From Clostridia bacterium (GTDB taxonomy: Bacteria; Bacillota; Clostridia; Oscillospirales; CAG-272): DNA of 64,000 bases. The notes under the pieces are model-generated. The model was not told the DNA's origin. It did no database searches and saw nothing but the letters and a program-made list of their open reading frames with translations. Position numbers and translations under genes: made by a program. Below, one piece after another: positions 1 through 8,310 of the stretch; position 1 is the stretch's first letter, and each line of letters begins with the position of its first letter. The stretch lies in NCBI GenBank assembly GCA_017461365.1, contig JAFTYG010000047.1:23705-87704 (forward strand), given 5' to 3'.

Positions 1-69
1 CACGGCTTTCATTTTTGCCTCGCCGTGGTTATGTCCTATTCCTATCTGTCCTATCTTTATTTTTTTCAT
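1..69 (-). CDS. Gfo/Idh/MocA-family oxidoreductase, N-terminus only
   Basis: The minus strand at the window edge encodes about 23 residues beginning MKKIKIGQIGIGHNHG, which fits the first beta strand and glycine-rich NAD(P)-binding turn of a Gfo/Idh/MocA dehydrogenase. The ATG overlaps the TGA of the upstream dehydrogenase gene by four bases (ATGA), so the two are probably translationally coupled. The rest of the gene lies outside the window. Such enzymes oxidise sugars, cyclitols or their acids, but the substrate cannot be read from this fragment. The family call rests on a short motif and on context. Confidence 0.55.
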   Translation of the reverse strand, partial: MKKIKIGQIGIGHNHGEAKMKAV

Positions 70-1073
70 TTTATATCTCTCCAATCAAACACAGTTCCTA
101 TAGGAAACGCGGGATCATCGCAAAGCTGATCATAAATCCGGGGCGCGGCTTCGGGAGATACCACGCGCGAGACGATAGGTGCGACCTGAATGCGCCCCGC
201 AGCGATAAGCGACAAAATAGCCTTGCAATCGTCCTGATGTGTCCAATGGTGGGGGTAGGACTCGACCTTGGGACGGACAAAATTGTGCGCGCCTATAAGC
301 TTCACGCCCGGGCGGTGTACCTGTTGGTAATAATCAACCGAGCAATCGGACACCCGGGTACAGCCGAGCAGAGAAATACGCCCCATCCACGAAGCGCATT
401 CTATCGCCTGCTTCATTGCGGCGGACACGCCTGTTACCTCTACCGTCGCGTTTACGCCCTTACCGCCTGTTACAGACTTTACCTTTTCGACAAAATCGGG
501 ATCGGATGGATCAAATGCGTAGTCCGCGCCGAGCTTCAAGGCAAGCTCGCGGCGGGCGGGATTGAGATCGGCGGCTATCACGGGATACGCGCCGCTTAAG
601 CGGCAAAACTGCAAAGCGAAGATTCCGAGCAGACCGAGCCCCATTACCATGGCGCTCTCGCCAAGCTCGAGCTCAAGCTTTCTCACGCCGCCAAGCCCCA
701 TAGACGCAATTATAACGAATGCCGCGTCAAGAGACGGGATCGAATCGTCCTCCACCTTAGTTATCTCAGCCTCGGTACGTATATTATATTTCGCGTGCTT
801 ACCGTGATATACGAGCACACGGTCGCCCACAGCCACGCTCCTCACGGCAGAGCCTACCTTCAACACACGGCCAACGCCGCAATATCCGAGAGATTTGGGA
901 AATTTATTGCCACCCGCATTCTTCATTCCCATAATATTTGCGCGCTCGGTACCACCGCTGACTACCGTATATTCGGTTTCTGTCAGCACCTCATTTTCCT
1001 CTATATTGCGAACGTCCGCATCCAACAATTCAGCCTTATGTACATCGGTAAAAAATATCTGTTTGTTTGTCAT
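66..1073 (-). CDS. MDR-family (zinc-type alcohol dehydrogenase-like) oxidoreductase
   Basis: This 335-residue protein has the medium-chain dehydrogenase layout: an N-terminal GroES-like domain with LGYCGVGRVLKVG, then a Rossmann fold with the GLGLLG dinucleotide turn near residue 145. The usual GHE catalytic-zinc motif and the four-cysteine structural-zinc loop are absent, so it is probably a zinc-independent MDR enzyme. It sits between a dehydroquinase-like gene (10 bp upstream) and a Gfo/Idh/MocA gene that starts inside its stop codon. This forms a catabolic operon, perhaps for a cyclitol or a quinate/shikimate-type compound. The substrate is not identifiable from sequence. Confidence 0.8.
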   Translation of the reverse strand: MTNKQIFFTDVHKAELLDADVRNIEENEVLTETEYTVVSGGTERANIMGMKNAGGNKFPKSLGYCGVGRVLKVGSAVRSVAVGDRVLVYHGKHAKYNIRTEAEITKVEDDSIPSLDAAFVIIASMGLGGVRKLELELGESAMVMGLGLLGIFALQFCRLSGAYPVIAADLNPARRELALKLGADYAFDPSDPDFVEKVKSVTGGKGVNATVEVTGVSAAMKQAIECASWMGRISLLGCTRVSDCSVDYYQQVHRPGVKLIGAHNFVRPKVESYPHHWTHQDDCKAILSLIAAGRIQVAPIVSRVVSPEAAPRIYDQLCDDPAFPIGTVFDWRDIK

Positions 1074-1083
1074 ACTAAGCTCC

Positions 1084-1902
1084 TCACATCATTTTTTTAA
1101 TATTCTCTATCACCGTTGCGGCGGTCCGCAGATGTATCTGCTCCTTTGTACTGCCCACATTGTAGCGGTCCACACAAAAAGCAATATGACTACCGAGAAT
1201 GGGATTTATTATTCTTGAAGGTATGCCCGCCGATCCGTTTGCGTGATACGCAACGGGGGTGCGAAGCTCCTTTTTCAAAACAAGCATCGTCCTGTAGCAT
1301 TCTTCAAGATCGTCCTCGTTTTCCGCTTTCGTAACTATCTTTATGACATCGGGGTTACGCTTCTCAAGGAACAGCGCAAGCTCCACCACCTGTTCGCACT
1401 TCATGGAAATTCCCGGGTGGCAGGACAGAAGCACCTCTGCATCCATCGAATGGATACGCTCGATAAGCTCGCATTGCTTTGAAATTATCGCCTCGTCGGT
1501 GACCACCTCTTTGGGGTTTCCCTTTGTGAATGAATATTTATCCTCGCCATAAAAACCTTTTTTCGAAGGCAGATCGAAGGTATAGCCCTGTATATCTACG
1601 CCCGCGGCTCCCGCCTCTGCGGCGCGGAGAAAGCTTGCCACACGCTCTTCCTCAGAATATCCCGCATCTGTCCACTCATAGGTGTTATTATAGTTCAGCG
1701 CGAGAACGGGAAGCTTTGTGGATGCTATTATTTTTCTCAAGCTCTCCACGTCGGTGTTCTCCAAAGACGACATATGAAGATCTATCATCGTCGCTCCGTC
1801 GTACATACAGTTTTTGATCTCGGCTATTGCGCCGAGAGTGCTTTTTTCCTTCACCACCCCCGCAAGGGCGGGAGACGGCAATTGTGATATTTTCTGTTTC
1901 AT
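1084..1902 (-). CDS. Type I 3-dehydroquinate dehydratase-like protein
   Basis: From the start chosen the protein has 272 residues. The ATG at 1902 follows a clean GGAGGTG site with 6-bp spacing; an upstream in-frame extension has no such site. Known type I dehydroquinases form a Schiff base through Lys with a His partner. Matching residues are His162 (in LLSCHPGIS) and Lys188 (in DVIKIVTKAEN), and the late substrate loop GSAGIPSRIINPILGS is also recognisable. Its position in an operon with two dehydrogenases beside an AraC regulator suggests a catabolic role (dehydroquinate or a related keto-cyclitol) rather than the aromatic biosynthesis pathway. No other shikimate gene is nearby. Confidence 0.75.
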   Translation of the reverse strand: MKQKISQLPSPALAGVVKEKSTLGAIAEIKNCMYDGATMIDLHMSSLENTDVESLRKIIASTKLPVLALNYNNTYEWTDAGYSEEERVASFLRAAEAGAAGVDIQGYTFDLPSKKGFYGEDKYSFTKGNPKEVVTDEAIISKQCELIERIHSMDAEVLLSCHPGISMKCEQVVELALFLEKRNPDVIKIVTKAENEDDLEECYRTMLVLKKELRTPVAYHANGSAGIPSRIINPILGSHIAFCVDRYNVGSTKEQIHLRTAATVIENIKKMM

Positions 1903-1991
1903 AATTTCACCTCCGCAAACAGTATAACACAATTGTCTGTCAAGGTAAATATCAAATGTGCTATAATTTATCATATTTGATACAAAAGCTA

Positions 1992-2020
1992 TTGCTTGAT
2001 TTTGGAAAATATGATATAAT
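1992..2020 (+). promoter_or_regulatory. Predicted sigma-A promoter of the AraC gene at 2052
   Basis: A -35 TTGCTT at 1992-1997 and a -10 TATAAT at 2015-2020 are separated by 17 bp. The start codon lies 31 bp downstream. The region is shared with the divergent dehydroquinase operon, so an AraC site may serve both directions. Confidence 0.55.
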
Positions 2021-2051
2021 TACTTTATAAAATGAGGGAGATTGGATAAAA

Positions 2052-2831
2052 ATGAACGCAGAAATTTTATCAGAATTGGTCATAACAAAGGTACGTTCCG
2101 TATCAACTATGTACAGCCCCGAAAACAAAAGGGCGAAGCGAACAGACAGAAGCCGTTGGGCAATGATCATCAAATATGAGGGCGAGACGGTCTACACATC
2201 GTGCGGCAGCCGTTTTCTGTCCGATCTCAATCATTTGGTGCTCCTGCCCAAGGGCTGTTCCTATGAATGGCAATGCACGAAGGCGGGATACTTTTGCTCC
2301 GTAGAATTTGACAGCGATCTGACATATACCCACCCACTTGTCTTTTCGCTCAAAAACGGAAAAAGAATATTGAATATGATCAAAGAATTGGAATATAAGC
2401 GAAATATTAAAAAACCGACAACCGAGCTTGAAAGCATCAAGGATGTATATTCGATCATACTTACGCTTATTCAATCCGAGCCCGAACGGTATCTGCCCAC
2501 CGAAAAGCAAAAAAAGATCGCCCCCGCTATAGAATATATATCTCAAAATTACAACAAGAGCATTACAAACGATGAGCTTGCCGAGCGCACGGGACTTTCC
2601 ACCGTGTATTTCAGGAAGCTGTTCACAGAGACCGTAGGAATATCGCCTATAGCCTACGCGCACGAGCTTCGTATTCAAAAGGCAAAGGAAATGCTGAGAA
2701 GCGATCACGGATCCCTCAGTGACATCGCTCACTCACTCGGCTATGCGAGCCTTTTCGATTTCTCGCGTGATTTCAAAAAGCATTGCGGTATTCCGCCATC
2801 AAAATATCAAGAAGGGGCGGAAAATATCTGA
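2052..2831 (+). CDS. AraC-family transcriptional regulator
   Basis: The 259-residue protein has an N-terminal cupin-like effector domain of about 150 residues and a C-terminal double helix-turn-helix. The second part contains DELAERTGLSTVYFRKLF and the AraC signature ending LGYASLFDFSRDFKKHCG. It is transcribed away from the dehydroquinase/MDR operon and probably activates it in response to that operon's substrate or product. It ends four bases before the stop of the convergent DeoR gene, so there is no room for a separate terminator. Confidence 0.88.
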   Translation: MNAEILSELVITKVRSVSTMYSPENKRAKRTDRSRWAMIIKYEGETVYTSCGSRFLSDLNHLVLLPKGCSYEWQCTKAGYFCSVEFDSDLTYTHPLVFSLKNGKRILNMIKELEYKRNIKKPTTELESIKDVYSIILTLIQSEPERYLPTEKQKKIAPAIEYISQNYNKSITNDELAERTGLSTVYFRKLFTETVGISPIAYAHELRIQKAKEMLRSDHGSLSDIAHSLGYASLFDFSRDFKKHCGIPPSKYQEGAENI

Positions 2832-2835
2832 GCTT

Positions 2836-3588
2836 TTATTTTACGAGCACGAATTCGGTATTCTTATACTCTTGTCGGGTGCGTTCGGGAAAGGTATGGT
2901 CGCTGATGACGGTATCGGCAAGGGAGAGGCGACCGAGGACTACCTTACTTCCCTTTTTATCGACCTTTTCTTTATCTACAAGGTAGTAGCTTTTTTCCGA
3001 ATTGCGCAGCATCGTCATATGCATATTGAAGAATATATCTCCCGTATATGACATTTCTCCGTCCGAGCTGACAAAGGCGGTAGAAAAGAAGCATTTATCG
3101 GCTTTATATCTTGCCGCCGTCTCGACGGTATCTGTGCCCGCGAGCATATACGGCGCCTCCATTACTCTTCCTCCGAGGACTATTACGTCTACTCCGAGCT
3201 CTGAGAGAAAGGCTGACAGCGCTGTATTATTGGTTATGACGGTTATATCTCTTTTTTCTGCGATATACTCTCCCATATACTGTACTGTTGTGCTTCCGTC
3301 CATAAAGACGGTATCTCCGTCCTCGACGTACTCCGCCGCCTGCTTAGCTATTCTTTTCTTTGCGCTTTTGCCCTGCTCATATCTGAACGTTACGGGAACT
3401 GTGATGGGCACTGTCGGCTCGACTCCGCCGTAGGTACGCTTTACCTCTCCCATCTGCGCAAGTACATTGAGATCTCGGTTTACCGTTGCGGTACTGTAAT
3501 GCAATTCCTCGGTGAGATATTTCACCGTTACGTATCCGTTTTTGCGGAGGATCGACATTATTCTTTCCATACGCTCTCTTTGGAACAT
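2836..3588 (-). CDS. DeoR-family transcriptional regulator
   Basis: The 250-residue protein has the DeoR arrangement: an N-terminal winged helix (MSILRKNGYVTVKYLTEELHYSTATVNRDLNVL, residues about 11-45) and a C-terminal DeoRC sensor of the ISOCOT fold, with GDTVFMDGSTT and VITNN motifs that bind sugar phosphates. It is divergent from the tagatose-bisphosphate aldolase/galactitol-phosphate dehydrogenase pair, which matches the role of GatR-type repressors. The start follows AGGAGAT. The intergenic region carries two copies of an 11-bp sequence that are probable operators. Confidence 0.88.
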   Translation of the reverse strand: MFQRERMERIMSILRKNGYVTVKYLTEELHYSTATVNRDLNVLAQMGEVKRTYGGVEPTVPITVPVTFRYEQGKSAKKRIAKQAAEYVEDGDTVFMDGSTTVQYMGEYIAEKRDITVITNNTALSAFLSELGVDVIVLGGRVMEAPYMLAGTDTVETAARYKADKCFFSTAFVSSDGEMSYTGDIFFNMHMTMLRNSEKSYYLVDKEKVDKKGSKVVLGRLSLADTVISDHTFPERTRQEYKNTEFVLVK

Positions 3589-3611
3589 TTTTTATCTCCT
3601 TTTTTGATAAT

Positions 3612-3663
3612 TGTTGAGAATTATTCAATATCTCTGACCTATATTGAAGAAATGTTGAGAATT
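3612..3663. promoter_or_regulatory. Probable DeoR operators (11-bp direct repeats)
   Basis: The sequence TGTTGAGAATT occurs at 3612-3622 and again at 3653-3663, 41 bp apart, close to four helical turns. The second copy lies inside the spacer of the predicted aldolase promoter. Placement between a DeoR gene and its likely targets suggests repressor half-sites that could also mediate looping or autoregulation. Confidence 0.5.
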
Positions 3664-3672
3664 TATTATAAT
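3644..3672 (+). promoter_or_regulatory. Predicted promoter of the aldolase-gatD operon
   Basis: A -35 TTGAAG at 3644-3649 and a -10 TATAAT at 3667-3672 are 17 bp apart, about 46 bp upstream of the aldolase start. The spacer contains one of the two TGTTGAGAATT repeats, so repressor binding would block polymerase directly. Confidence 0.55.
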
Positions 3673-3718
3673 TATATCATCTCAAAATATTTTTGTCAAT
3701 ACGGAAAGGAGAGACACA

Positions 3719-4564
3719 ATGTCTTTTGTTACATCGAAAAAAATGCTTTCTGACGCGCAAAGCGGAGGCTATGCGGTCGGGGCATTCAATGCTGAGAATA
3801 TGGAGATGGTAATGGCTATCATTTCCGCCGCGGAGGAGCTTCGCGCTCCCGTTATCATTCAGACGACGCCGTCGACGGTGAAATACGCGGGGGTGGATAT
3901 GTATCTTGCTAACGTACGCGCGGCGGCTGAGCGCGCGGCGGTACCCGTGGCTCTGCATCTCGATCACGGAAACAGCTATGAGCTTGCGATAAGGGCGATG
4001 CAGGCGGGATACACCTCGGTGATGATCGACGGCTCTCACGAGAGCTTTGAGGACAATATTGCGCTTACGCGTTCGGTGGTAAGGGTTGCCGAGTGCATCG
4101 GAATTCCCGTTGAGGGAGAGCTTGGCGCTGTGGGCGGCAAGGAGGATGATCTTGAAGCCTCGGGCGGTTATACTCTTCCCTCCGAGGCAGAGGAGTTTGC
4201 GCTTCGTACGGGTGTTTCGTCGTTGGCTGTGGCTATCGGAACGGCTCACGGCGTTTACAAGAGTGTTCCGCGGCTTGACGTTGAGCGTCTTTCAGAGATA
4301 CGCAAGGTAGTTTCGGTGCCTCTTGTGCTTCACGGGGCATCCGGTCTTAGCGACGATGCGGTACGCGCCTGCATTGCCGAGGGCATCTGCAAGGTGAATT
4401 TTGCTACGGAGCTTCGCATTGTCTACACCTCTGGGGTACGCGAGATGCTTGCGGATGACGGCGGTATTTTTGATCCAAAGGCATACGGCAAGGTGGCTAT
4501 GCTCAAGGTCAAGGAGCTTGTTATGGGGCGCATTGCCGTTTGCGGCTGTGACGGAAAGGTATGA
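3719..4564 (+). CDS. Class II aldolase, tagatose-1,6-bisphosphate/ketose-bisphosphate type
   Basis: The 281-residue protein has the class II zinc aldolase motifs in order: GAFNAENME near the start, the catalytic Asp and zinc His in LHLDHGNSYE, GELGAVGGKEDD, the zinc His in GTAHGVY, and the phosphate loops LHGASGLSDD and KVNFATELR. The TPSTVKYAG segment is closer to the GatY/KbaY subgroup than to glycolytic Fba. It would cleave tagatose-1,6-bisphosphate to glyceraldehyde-3-phosphate and dihydroxyacetone phosphate. A strong GGAAAGGAGAG site precedes the ATG. The next gene is gatD-like and a DeoR gene is divergent, so a galactitol/tagatose pathway is likely; no PTS genes are in the window. Confidence 0.85.
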   Translation: MSFVTSKKMLSDAQSGGYAVGAFNAENMEMVMAIISAAEELRAPVIIQTTPSTVKYAGVDMYLANVRAAAERAAVPVALHLDHGNSYELAIRAMQAGYTSVMIDGSHESFEDNIALTRSVVRVAECIGIPVEGELGAVGGKEDDLEASGGYTLPSEAEEFALRTGVSSLAVAIGTAHGVYKSVPRLDVERLSEIRKVVSVPLVLHGASGLSDDAVRACIAEGICKVNFATELRIVYTSGVREMLADDGGIFDPKAYGKVAMLKVKELVMGRIAVCGCDGKV

Positions 4565-4581
4565 TAGAGGAGGTTCAAAAA

Positions 4582-5628
4582 ATGAAGGCTTGTGTTTTGC
4601 ACGGAAATGAAGATCTGCGTTATGAGGAATATCCCACTCCCGAGGTACGCGAGGTTACTGTTCGGGTAAAGGTCAAGGCGGCGGGCATATGCGGCTCGGA
4701 CATCCCCCGCGTTTTGGGGGGCGGCGCTCACTTTTACCCCATTGTGCTCGGGCACGAATTTTCGGGTATTATCGACGCTATTGGCGAGGGTGTTTCGGGA
4801 CTGTCGGTCGGTGACACGGTCTCGGTAGCGCCTCTTATTCCCTGCATGAGGTGTCCCGACTGCCTTATGGGCAACTACGCTCTTTGCCGTCATTACAGCT
4901 TTATCGGCTCGCGCGAGCAGGGCGCTTTTGCCGACTACGTTGTTGTTCCCGCGATGAACGTCATAAGGTACGATCCCTCAATTCCCTTTGAGCAGGCGGC
5001 GATGTTCGAGCCCTCGACAGTGGCTCTTCACGGGCTTTTGATTTCGGGCTATACGGGCGGAGACTGTGTGGCTATTTTAGGCGGCGGAACTATCGGACTT
5101 TTTACGATGCAATGGGCGAAGATATTCGGCTCGCGTCGGGTAGTGGTATTCGACATCGTCCCCGAGCGGTTAGAGCTTGCTTTGCGTCTCGGGGCTGACG
5201 CTGTTGTGAACACGGCGACGGAGGACGTATCCGCGCGTGTTGCGGCCTTGACGGACGGTCGGGGCTTTGGACGCGTATTCGAGACGGCGGGAAATCCCGT
5301 GACCTCTAAGATGGCATTTTCGGTCGCTTCCAACGGCGCGTCTGTCTGCTTTATCGGAACGCCCACAAAAAGCATTGAGTTCTCTCCTAAGGAATGGGAG
5401 CTTCTCAACCGAAAGGGGCTTCATCTTACGGGCTCATGGATGAGCTATTCCGCGTCATTCCCCGGAAAGGAATGGGAGCTGACGGCGCATTATTTTGCGA
5501 CGGGGCAATTGAAGTTTGACGATGCTCTTATTGACAGACGTTTTCCGATGAGGGATGCGGCTCGCGCGTTTGAGCTTTACAAGACGCCCCATGCGGTCAA
5601 GGGAAAGCTGATGCTTTTTAATGAATAG
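4582..5628 (+). CDS. gatD: Galactitol-1-phosphate 5-dehydrogenase-like zinc dehydrogenase
   Basis: This 348-residue MDR enzyme has the catalytic-zinc motifs AAGICGSDIP and GHEFSG and the structural-zinc loop CMRCPDCLMGNYALC. The Rossmann turn is GGGTIG. The WMSYSASFPGKEWELT segment near the C-terminus resembles galactitol-1-phosphate dehydrogenases. The start is placed at 4582 because GAGGAGG lies nine bases before it. An in-frame ATG at 4561 overlaps the aldolase stop but lacks a site. GatD makes tagatose-6-phosphate, which after phosphorylation feeds the aldolase upstream. Other polyol-phosphate substrates (sorbitol family) remain possible. Confidence 0.8.
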   Translation: MKACVLHGNEDLRYEEYPTPEVREVTVRVKVKAAGICGSDIPRVLGGGAHFYPIVLGHEFSGIIDAIGEGVSGLSVGDTVSVAPLIPCMRCPDCLMGNYALCRHYSFIGSREQGAFADYVVVPAMNVIRYDPSIPFEQAAMFEPSTVALHGLLISGYTGGDCVAILGGGTIGLFTMQWAKIFGSRRVVVFDIVPERLELALRLGADAVVNTATEDVSARVAALTDGRGFGRVFETAGNPVTSKMAFSVASNGASVCFIGTPTKSIEFSPKEWELLNRKGLHLTGSWMSYSASFPGKEWELTAHYFATGQLKFDDALIDRRFPMRDAARAFELYKTPHAVKGKLMLFNE

Positions 5629-5635
5629 CTAATAC

Positions 5636-5673
5636 AAAAAGCTTGTCGACAAGGTATAGCGACAAGCTTTTTT
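5636..5673. terminator. Bidirectional intrinsic terminator
   Basis: The arms GCTTGTCG (5641-5648) and CGACAAGC (5660-5667) are flanked by an A-run on the left and a T-run on the right. It can end both the gatD operon and the convergent AgcS gene. Confidence 0.8.
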
Positions 5674-5676
5674 ATA

Positions 5677-7125
5677 TTAAGATCTATTCATTCTTTTTTG
5701 TTTACGGAGCGTTTTACGTTCTGCTTTTTCGGTTTTCATTATAGCGGTATATTCCTTTAATGACCTCAGCGCCTGTCCTCCCATGGGAATAACGGCGATA
5801 AGGTTAAACACGGTCATAAGCGCGATACCTATATCTCCCATATCCCAAACAAATGTATAAGCCGCGATACCGCCTATAAAGAGCATTACAAGCGTGAATA
5901 TCTTATATATGGTCTGCGAGGTCCAATTGTCTCCGAACAGATACGCCACGTTTGAGCGCGCGTAGAAAAGTATTCCGATAAAGGTCGAAAAGCTGAACAA
6001 AAACAGCACTATGGCGATAAATACCACACCCACTGTACCGAAATGGTACTGCATAGCCGTTTGCAACAGATCCATACCCTCAAGTCCCGCAACAACGTTT
6101 TCGGGAACGAGAAGCATTATCATAGCGGTACAGGTGCAGATAACGATGGTATCTATAATTACGCCGAACGCCTGAAACAGTCCTGACTTTGCGGGGTGTG
6201 AGGTCTCTGCCGCCGCTGCCGCGCAGGGCGCTGAGCCCGAGCCCGCCTCGTTCGAAAACAGACCTCTCTTGACGCCGTTCATAACAGCCGCTCCGACGCC
6301 TCCCGCCACGACCTGACGGAGTCCGAACGCTTCCTTGAAGATACGCTCGAATACCGAGGGCATAAGCGTGATATTTTTGATCATGACGAAGAGTGTAAGT
6401 CCGAAGTAAAGCACTGCCATTATCGGAACGATTATATCAAGCACCTTTACCGTAGTATTTTTACGCAGGATGATGACTGCCGCCAACGCGACAAGAATTA
6501 TCGAGCTTATCCAAGGGCTTATTCCGAATGCGTTTTCAAAGGAGGAGGTCACGGAATTACTTACGACCTGACTTACTCCGCCCCAACAGATAAGTCCCGA
6601 TATTGCGAAAAGAATGGCGATGATGCTTTTTTTCTTTTTACCCGCGAAGAAATTATGTATATAGTATGCGGGGCCTCCGCGGTAGCCTCCGTAAAGGGGA
6701 TCCTTTTCTTTATGTATCTGCGCAAGCGTTGCTTCGACAAATGCGGTAGATGCGCCTATGATCGCCGTCACCCACATCCAGAACACTGCGCCCGCGCCTC
6801 CGAGTGAGATCGCAGCGACAACGCCTACGAGGTTGCCCATTCCTACTCTTGTAGCGGTCGAAACGATGAGCGCCTGCCATCCCGAGATAGCGTTTTTTTC
6901 TCCGTTTTTCTTTTTATCGTTTTTCTCTACCGATATGCGCAGCATTTCCGGAAACATACGGATAGGAAGGAGCTTGGTTCTTATAGTAAAATAAATTCCC
7001 GTGGGTATCAGAAGAAGTATCAGAAGAGATATTCCGATGGAAGATCCTCCCGGGAGAGGAATTGCGAAGAGCTCTCCCCAGAATATGTTATAAATAAAGC
7101 TGATAATGTTTTTTACGATCTGCAT
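5677..7125 (-). CDS. Sodium:alanine/glycine symporter, AgcS family
   Basis: The 482-residue integral membrane protein has the AgcS signatures GMGNLVGV, GPAYYI and the long FSNEAGSGSAPCAAAAAE loop, with roughly ten to twelve hydrophobic helices. AgcS proteins import small neutral amino acids with Na+ or H+. It is transcribed away from a LysR gene that probably controls it. It is clearly related to the second AgcS protein at 17086-18561 but has no glycine riboswitch in front. The C-terminus is a short basic tail (KTEKAERKTLRKQKRMNRS). Confidence 0.9.
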   Translation of the reverse strand: MQIVKNIISFIYNIFWGELFAIPLPGGSSIGISLLILLLIPTGIYFTIRTKLLPIRMFPEMLRISVEKNDKKKNGEKNAISGWQALIVSTATRVGMGNLVGVVAAISLGGAGAVFWMWVTAIIGASTAFVEATLAQIHKEKDPLYGGYRGGPAYYIHNFFAGKKKKSIIAILFAISGLICWGGVSQVVSNSVTSSFENAFGISPWISSIILVALAAVIILRKNTTVKVLDIIVPIMAVLYFGLTLFVMIKNITLMPSVFERIFKEAFGLRQVVAGGVGAAVMNGVKRGLFSNEAGSGSAPCAAAAAETSHPAKSGLFQAFGVIIDTIVICTCTAMIMLLVPENVVAGLEGMDLLQTAMQYHFGTVGVVFIAIVLFLFSFSTFIGILFYARSNVAYLFGDNWTSQTIYKIFTLVMLFIGGIAAYTFVWDMGDIGIALMTVFNLIAVIPMGGQALRSLKEYTAIMKTEKAERKTLRKQKRMNRS

Positions 7126-7254
7126 AAAATTTACCTTTCAATTTTTTTAAAATGTCTTGCATTCGCCTCCCTTATATTGTATAATATATTTGTCCATTTG
7201 TCAAATTGATAGTTTTTATTATTATCATAAATTTTATTGATAACGGAGGAAGTT

Positions 7255-8139
7255 ATGGATCTGCGCTGTCTTAATACATTTATACACGTTGCCGAGCTTT
7301 CGAGTTTTACGCGCGCGGCGGAAAGGCTTGGATATTCTCAGCCCACGATCTCGTTCCACATAAAGCAGCTTGAGGATGAGGTGGGCGAGAAGCTGTTTGA
7401 GCGTATCGGACACACTGTAACGCTTACCGCCAAGGGGCAAAGTATTCTTGAATATGCCATGACGATAAACAGGCTTACCGAGGAGATGCTGACTGAGGGC
7501 AAGGGCTGCGGTGAGCCTGCGGGACTTATACGAATTGCGATGGCAGATTCCCTATGCACGCCCGTCATACTCGGGCGTTTTGCCGAGTTCCGAAGAAGTC
7601 ATCCGCATATATCCCTCAAAATTACAACTGTGGGAACAGACGAAATGTTCAGGATGATAGATCACAACGAGACCGACGTACTTTGCACACTTGACAGTCA
7701 CATATACAGCGCGTCGTACGTTATATCCGAGGAGGAGCGGATAGAGGCGCATTTTGTATGCTCGTCGGACTATCCTTTGCCGAGCGCTGAGCAAATAAGT
7801 ATTACGGAGCTTTTGGGGGAGCCATTTTTACTTACCGAGAAAGGAATGAGCTACCGACGTATGCTTGACGAATTTCTTGCAAAGAATTCCATCGAGATAG
7901 TTCCCTCGCTTGAGCTCGGAAACGCCGACGTGCTCTGCAAGCTCGTCTGTGAGGGCGAGGGCATATCGCTTCTTCCCGATTACGTTACCGAAGAGGCGGT
8001 AAGGGCAAAGAAAATGAAAAGACTTGAAATAAACGACTTTCGCCCCGAGCTATGGAAGCAGGTAATATATCACCGAGACAAGTGGCTCTCGCCTCAGATG
8101 AAAGCCGTTCTCGAATTTTTGTCTGATAATATCATATAA
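7255..8139 (+). CDS. LysR-family transcriptional regulator
   Basis: The start is the ATG at 7255, ten bases after GGAGG; this gives 294 residues, normal for the family. The N-terminal winged helix reads LNTFIHVAELSSFTRAAERL followed by SQPTISFHIKQLEDEVGEKLF. The rest is a periplasmic-binding-protein-like effector domain with MADSLCTPVILGRF near its start and GEGISLLPDY near its end. It is divergent from the AgcS symporter gene by about 130 bp, so amino-acid-responsive control of that transporter is the simplest inference. Confidence 0.9.
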   Translation: MDLRCLNTFIHVAELSSFTRAAERLGYSQPTISFHIKQLEDEVGEKLFERIGHTVTLTAKGQSILEYAMTINRLTEEMLTEGKGCGEPAGLIRIAMADSLCTPVILGRFAEFRRSHPHISLKITTVGTDEMFRMIDHNETDVLCTLDSHIYSASYVISEEERIEAHFVCSSDYPLPSAEQISITELLGEPFLLTEKGMSYRRMLDEFLAKNSIEIVPSLELGNADVLCKLVCEGEGISLLPDYVTEEAVRAKKMKRLEINDFRPELWKQVIYHRDKWLSPQMKAVLEFLSDNII

Positions 8140-8183
8140 TCAAACAAAAATTTGAAGCACTATATCATAGATTTGTTTTCTTT

Positions 8184-8284
8184 GAGCAAGAACCTTGTTC
8201 TTGCCACGGAGCAACGCGGAGTAGGCTTACATTTTCTTTTTCAAAAGAAAAGTAGGGGCGGTCTCACGCTTTTGTGAGACCGCC
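8184..8284. repeat. Intergenic repeat with two hairpins between LysR gene and gap
   Basis: The 171-bp gap between convergent genes holds no ORF. Positions 8184-8226 match, in inverse orientation, a segment at the right end of the window (about 63930-63975), sharing GTTCTTGCCACGGAGC. After it come a short palindrome (8232-8251, TTTTCTTTTTCAAAAGAAAA) and a strong 11-bp stem, GGCGGTCTCAC at 8257-8267 with GTGAGACCGCC at 8274-8284. The stem could serve as the 3' end of the gap transcript although no T-run follows it. The block looks like part of the dispersed repeat family seen elsewhere in the window. Confidence 0.6.
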
Positions 8285-8310
8285 TCAAAATATTGCGAGT
8301 TAATCTTAAA

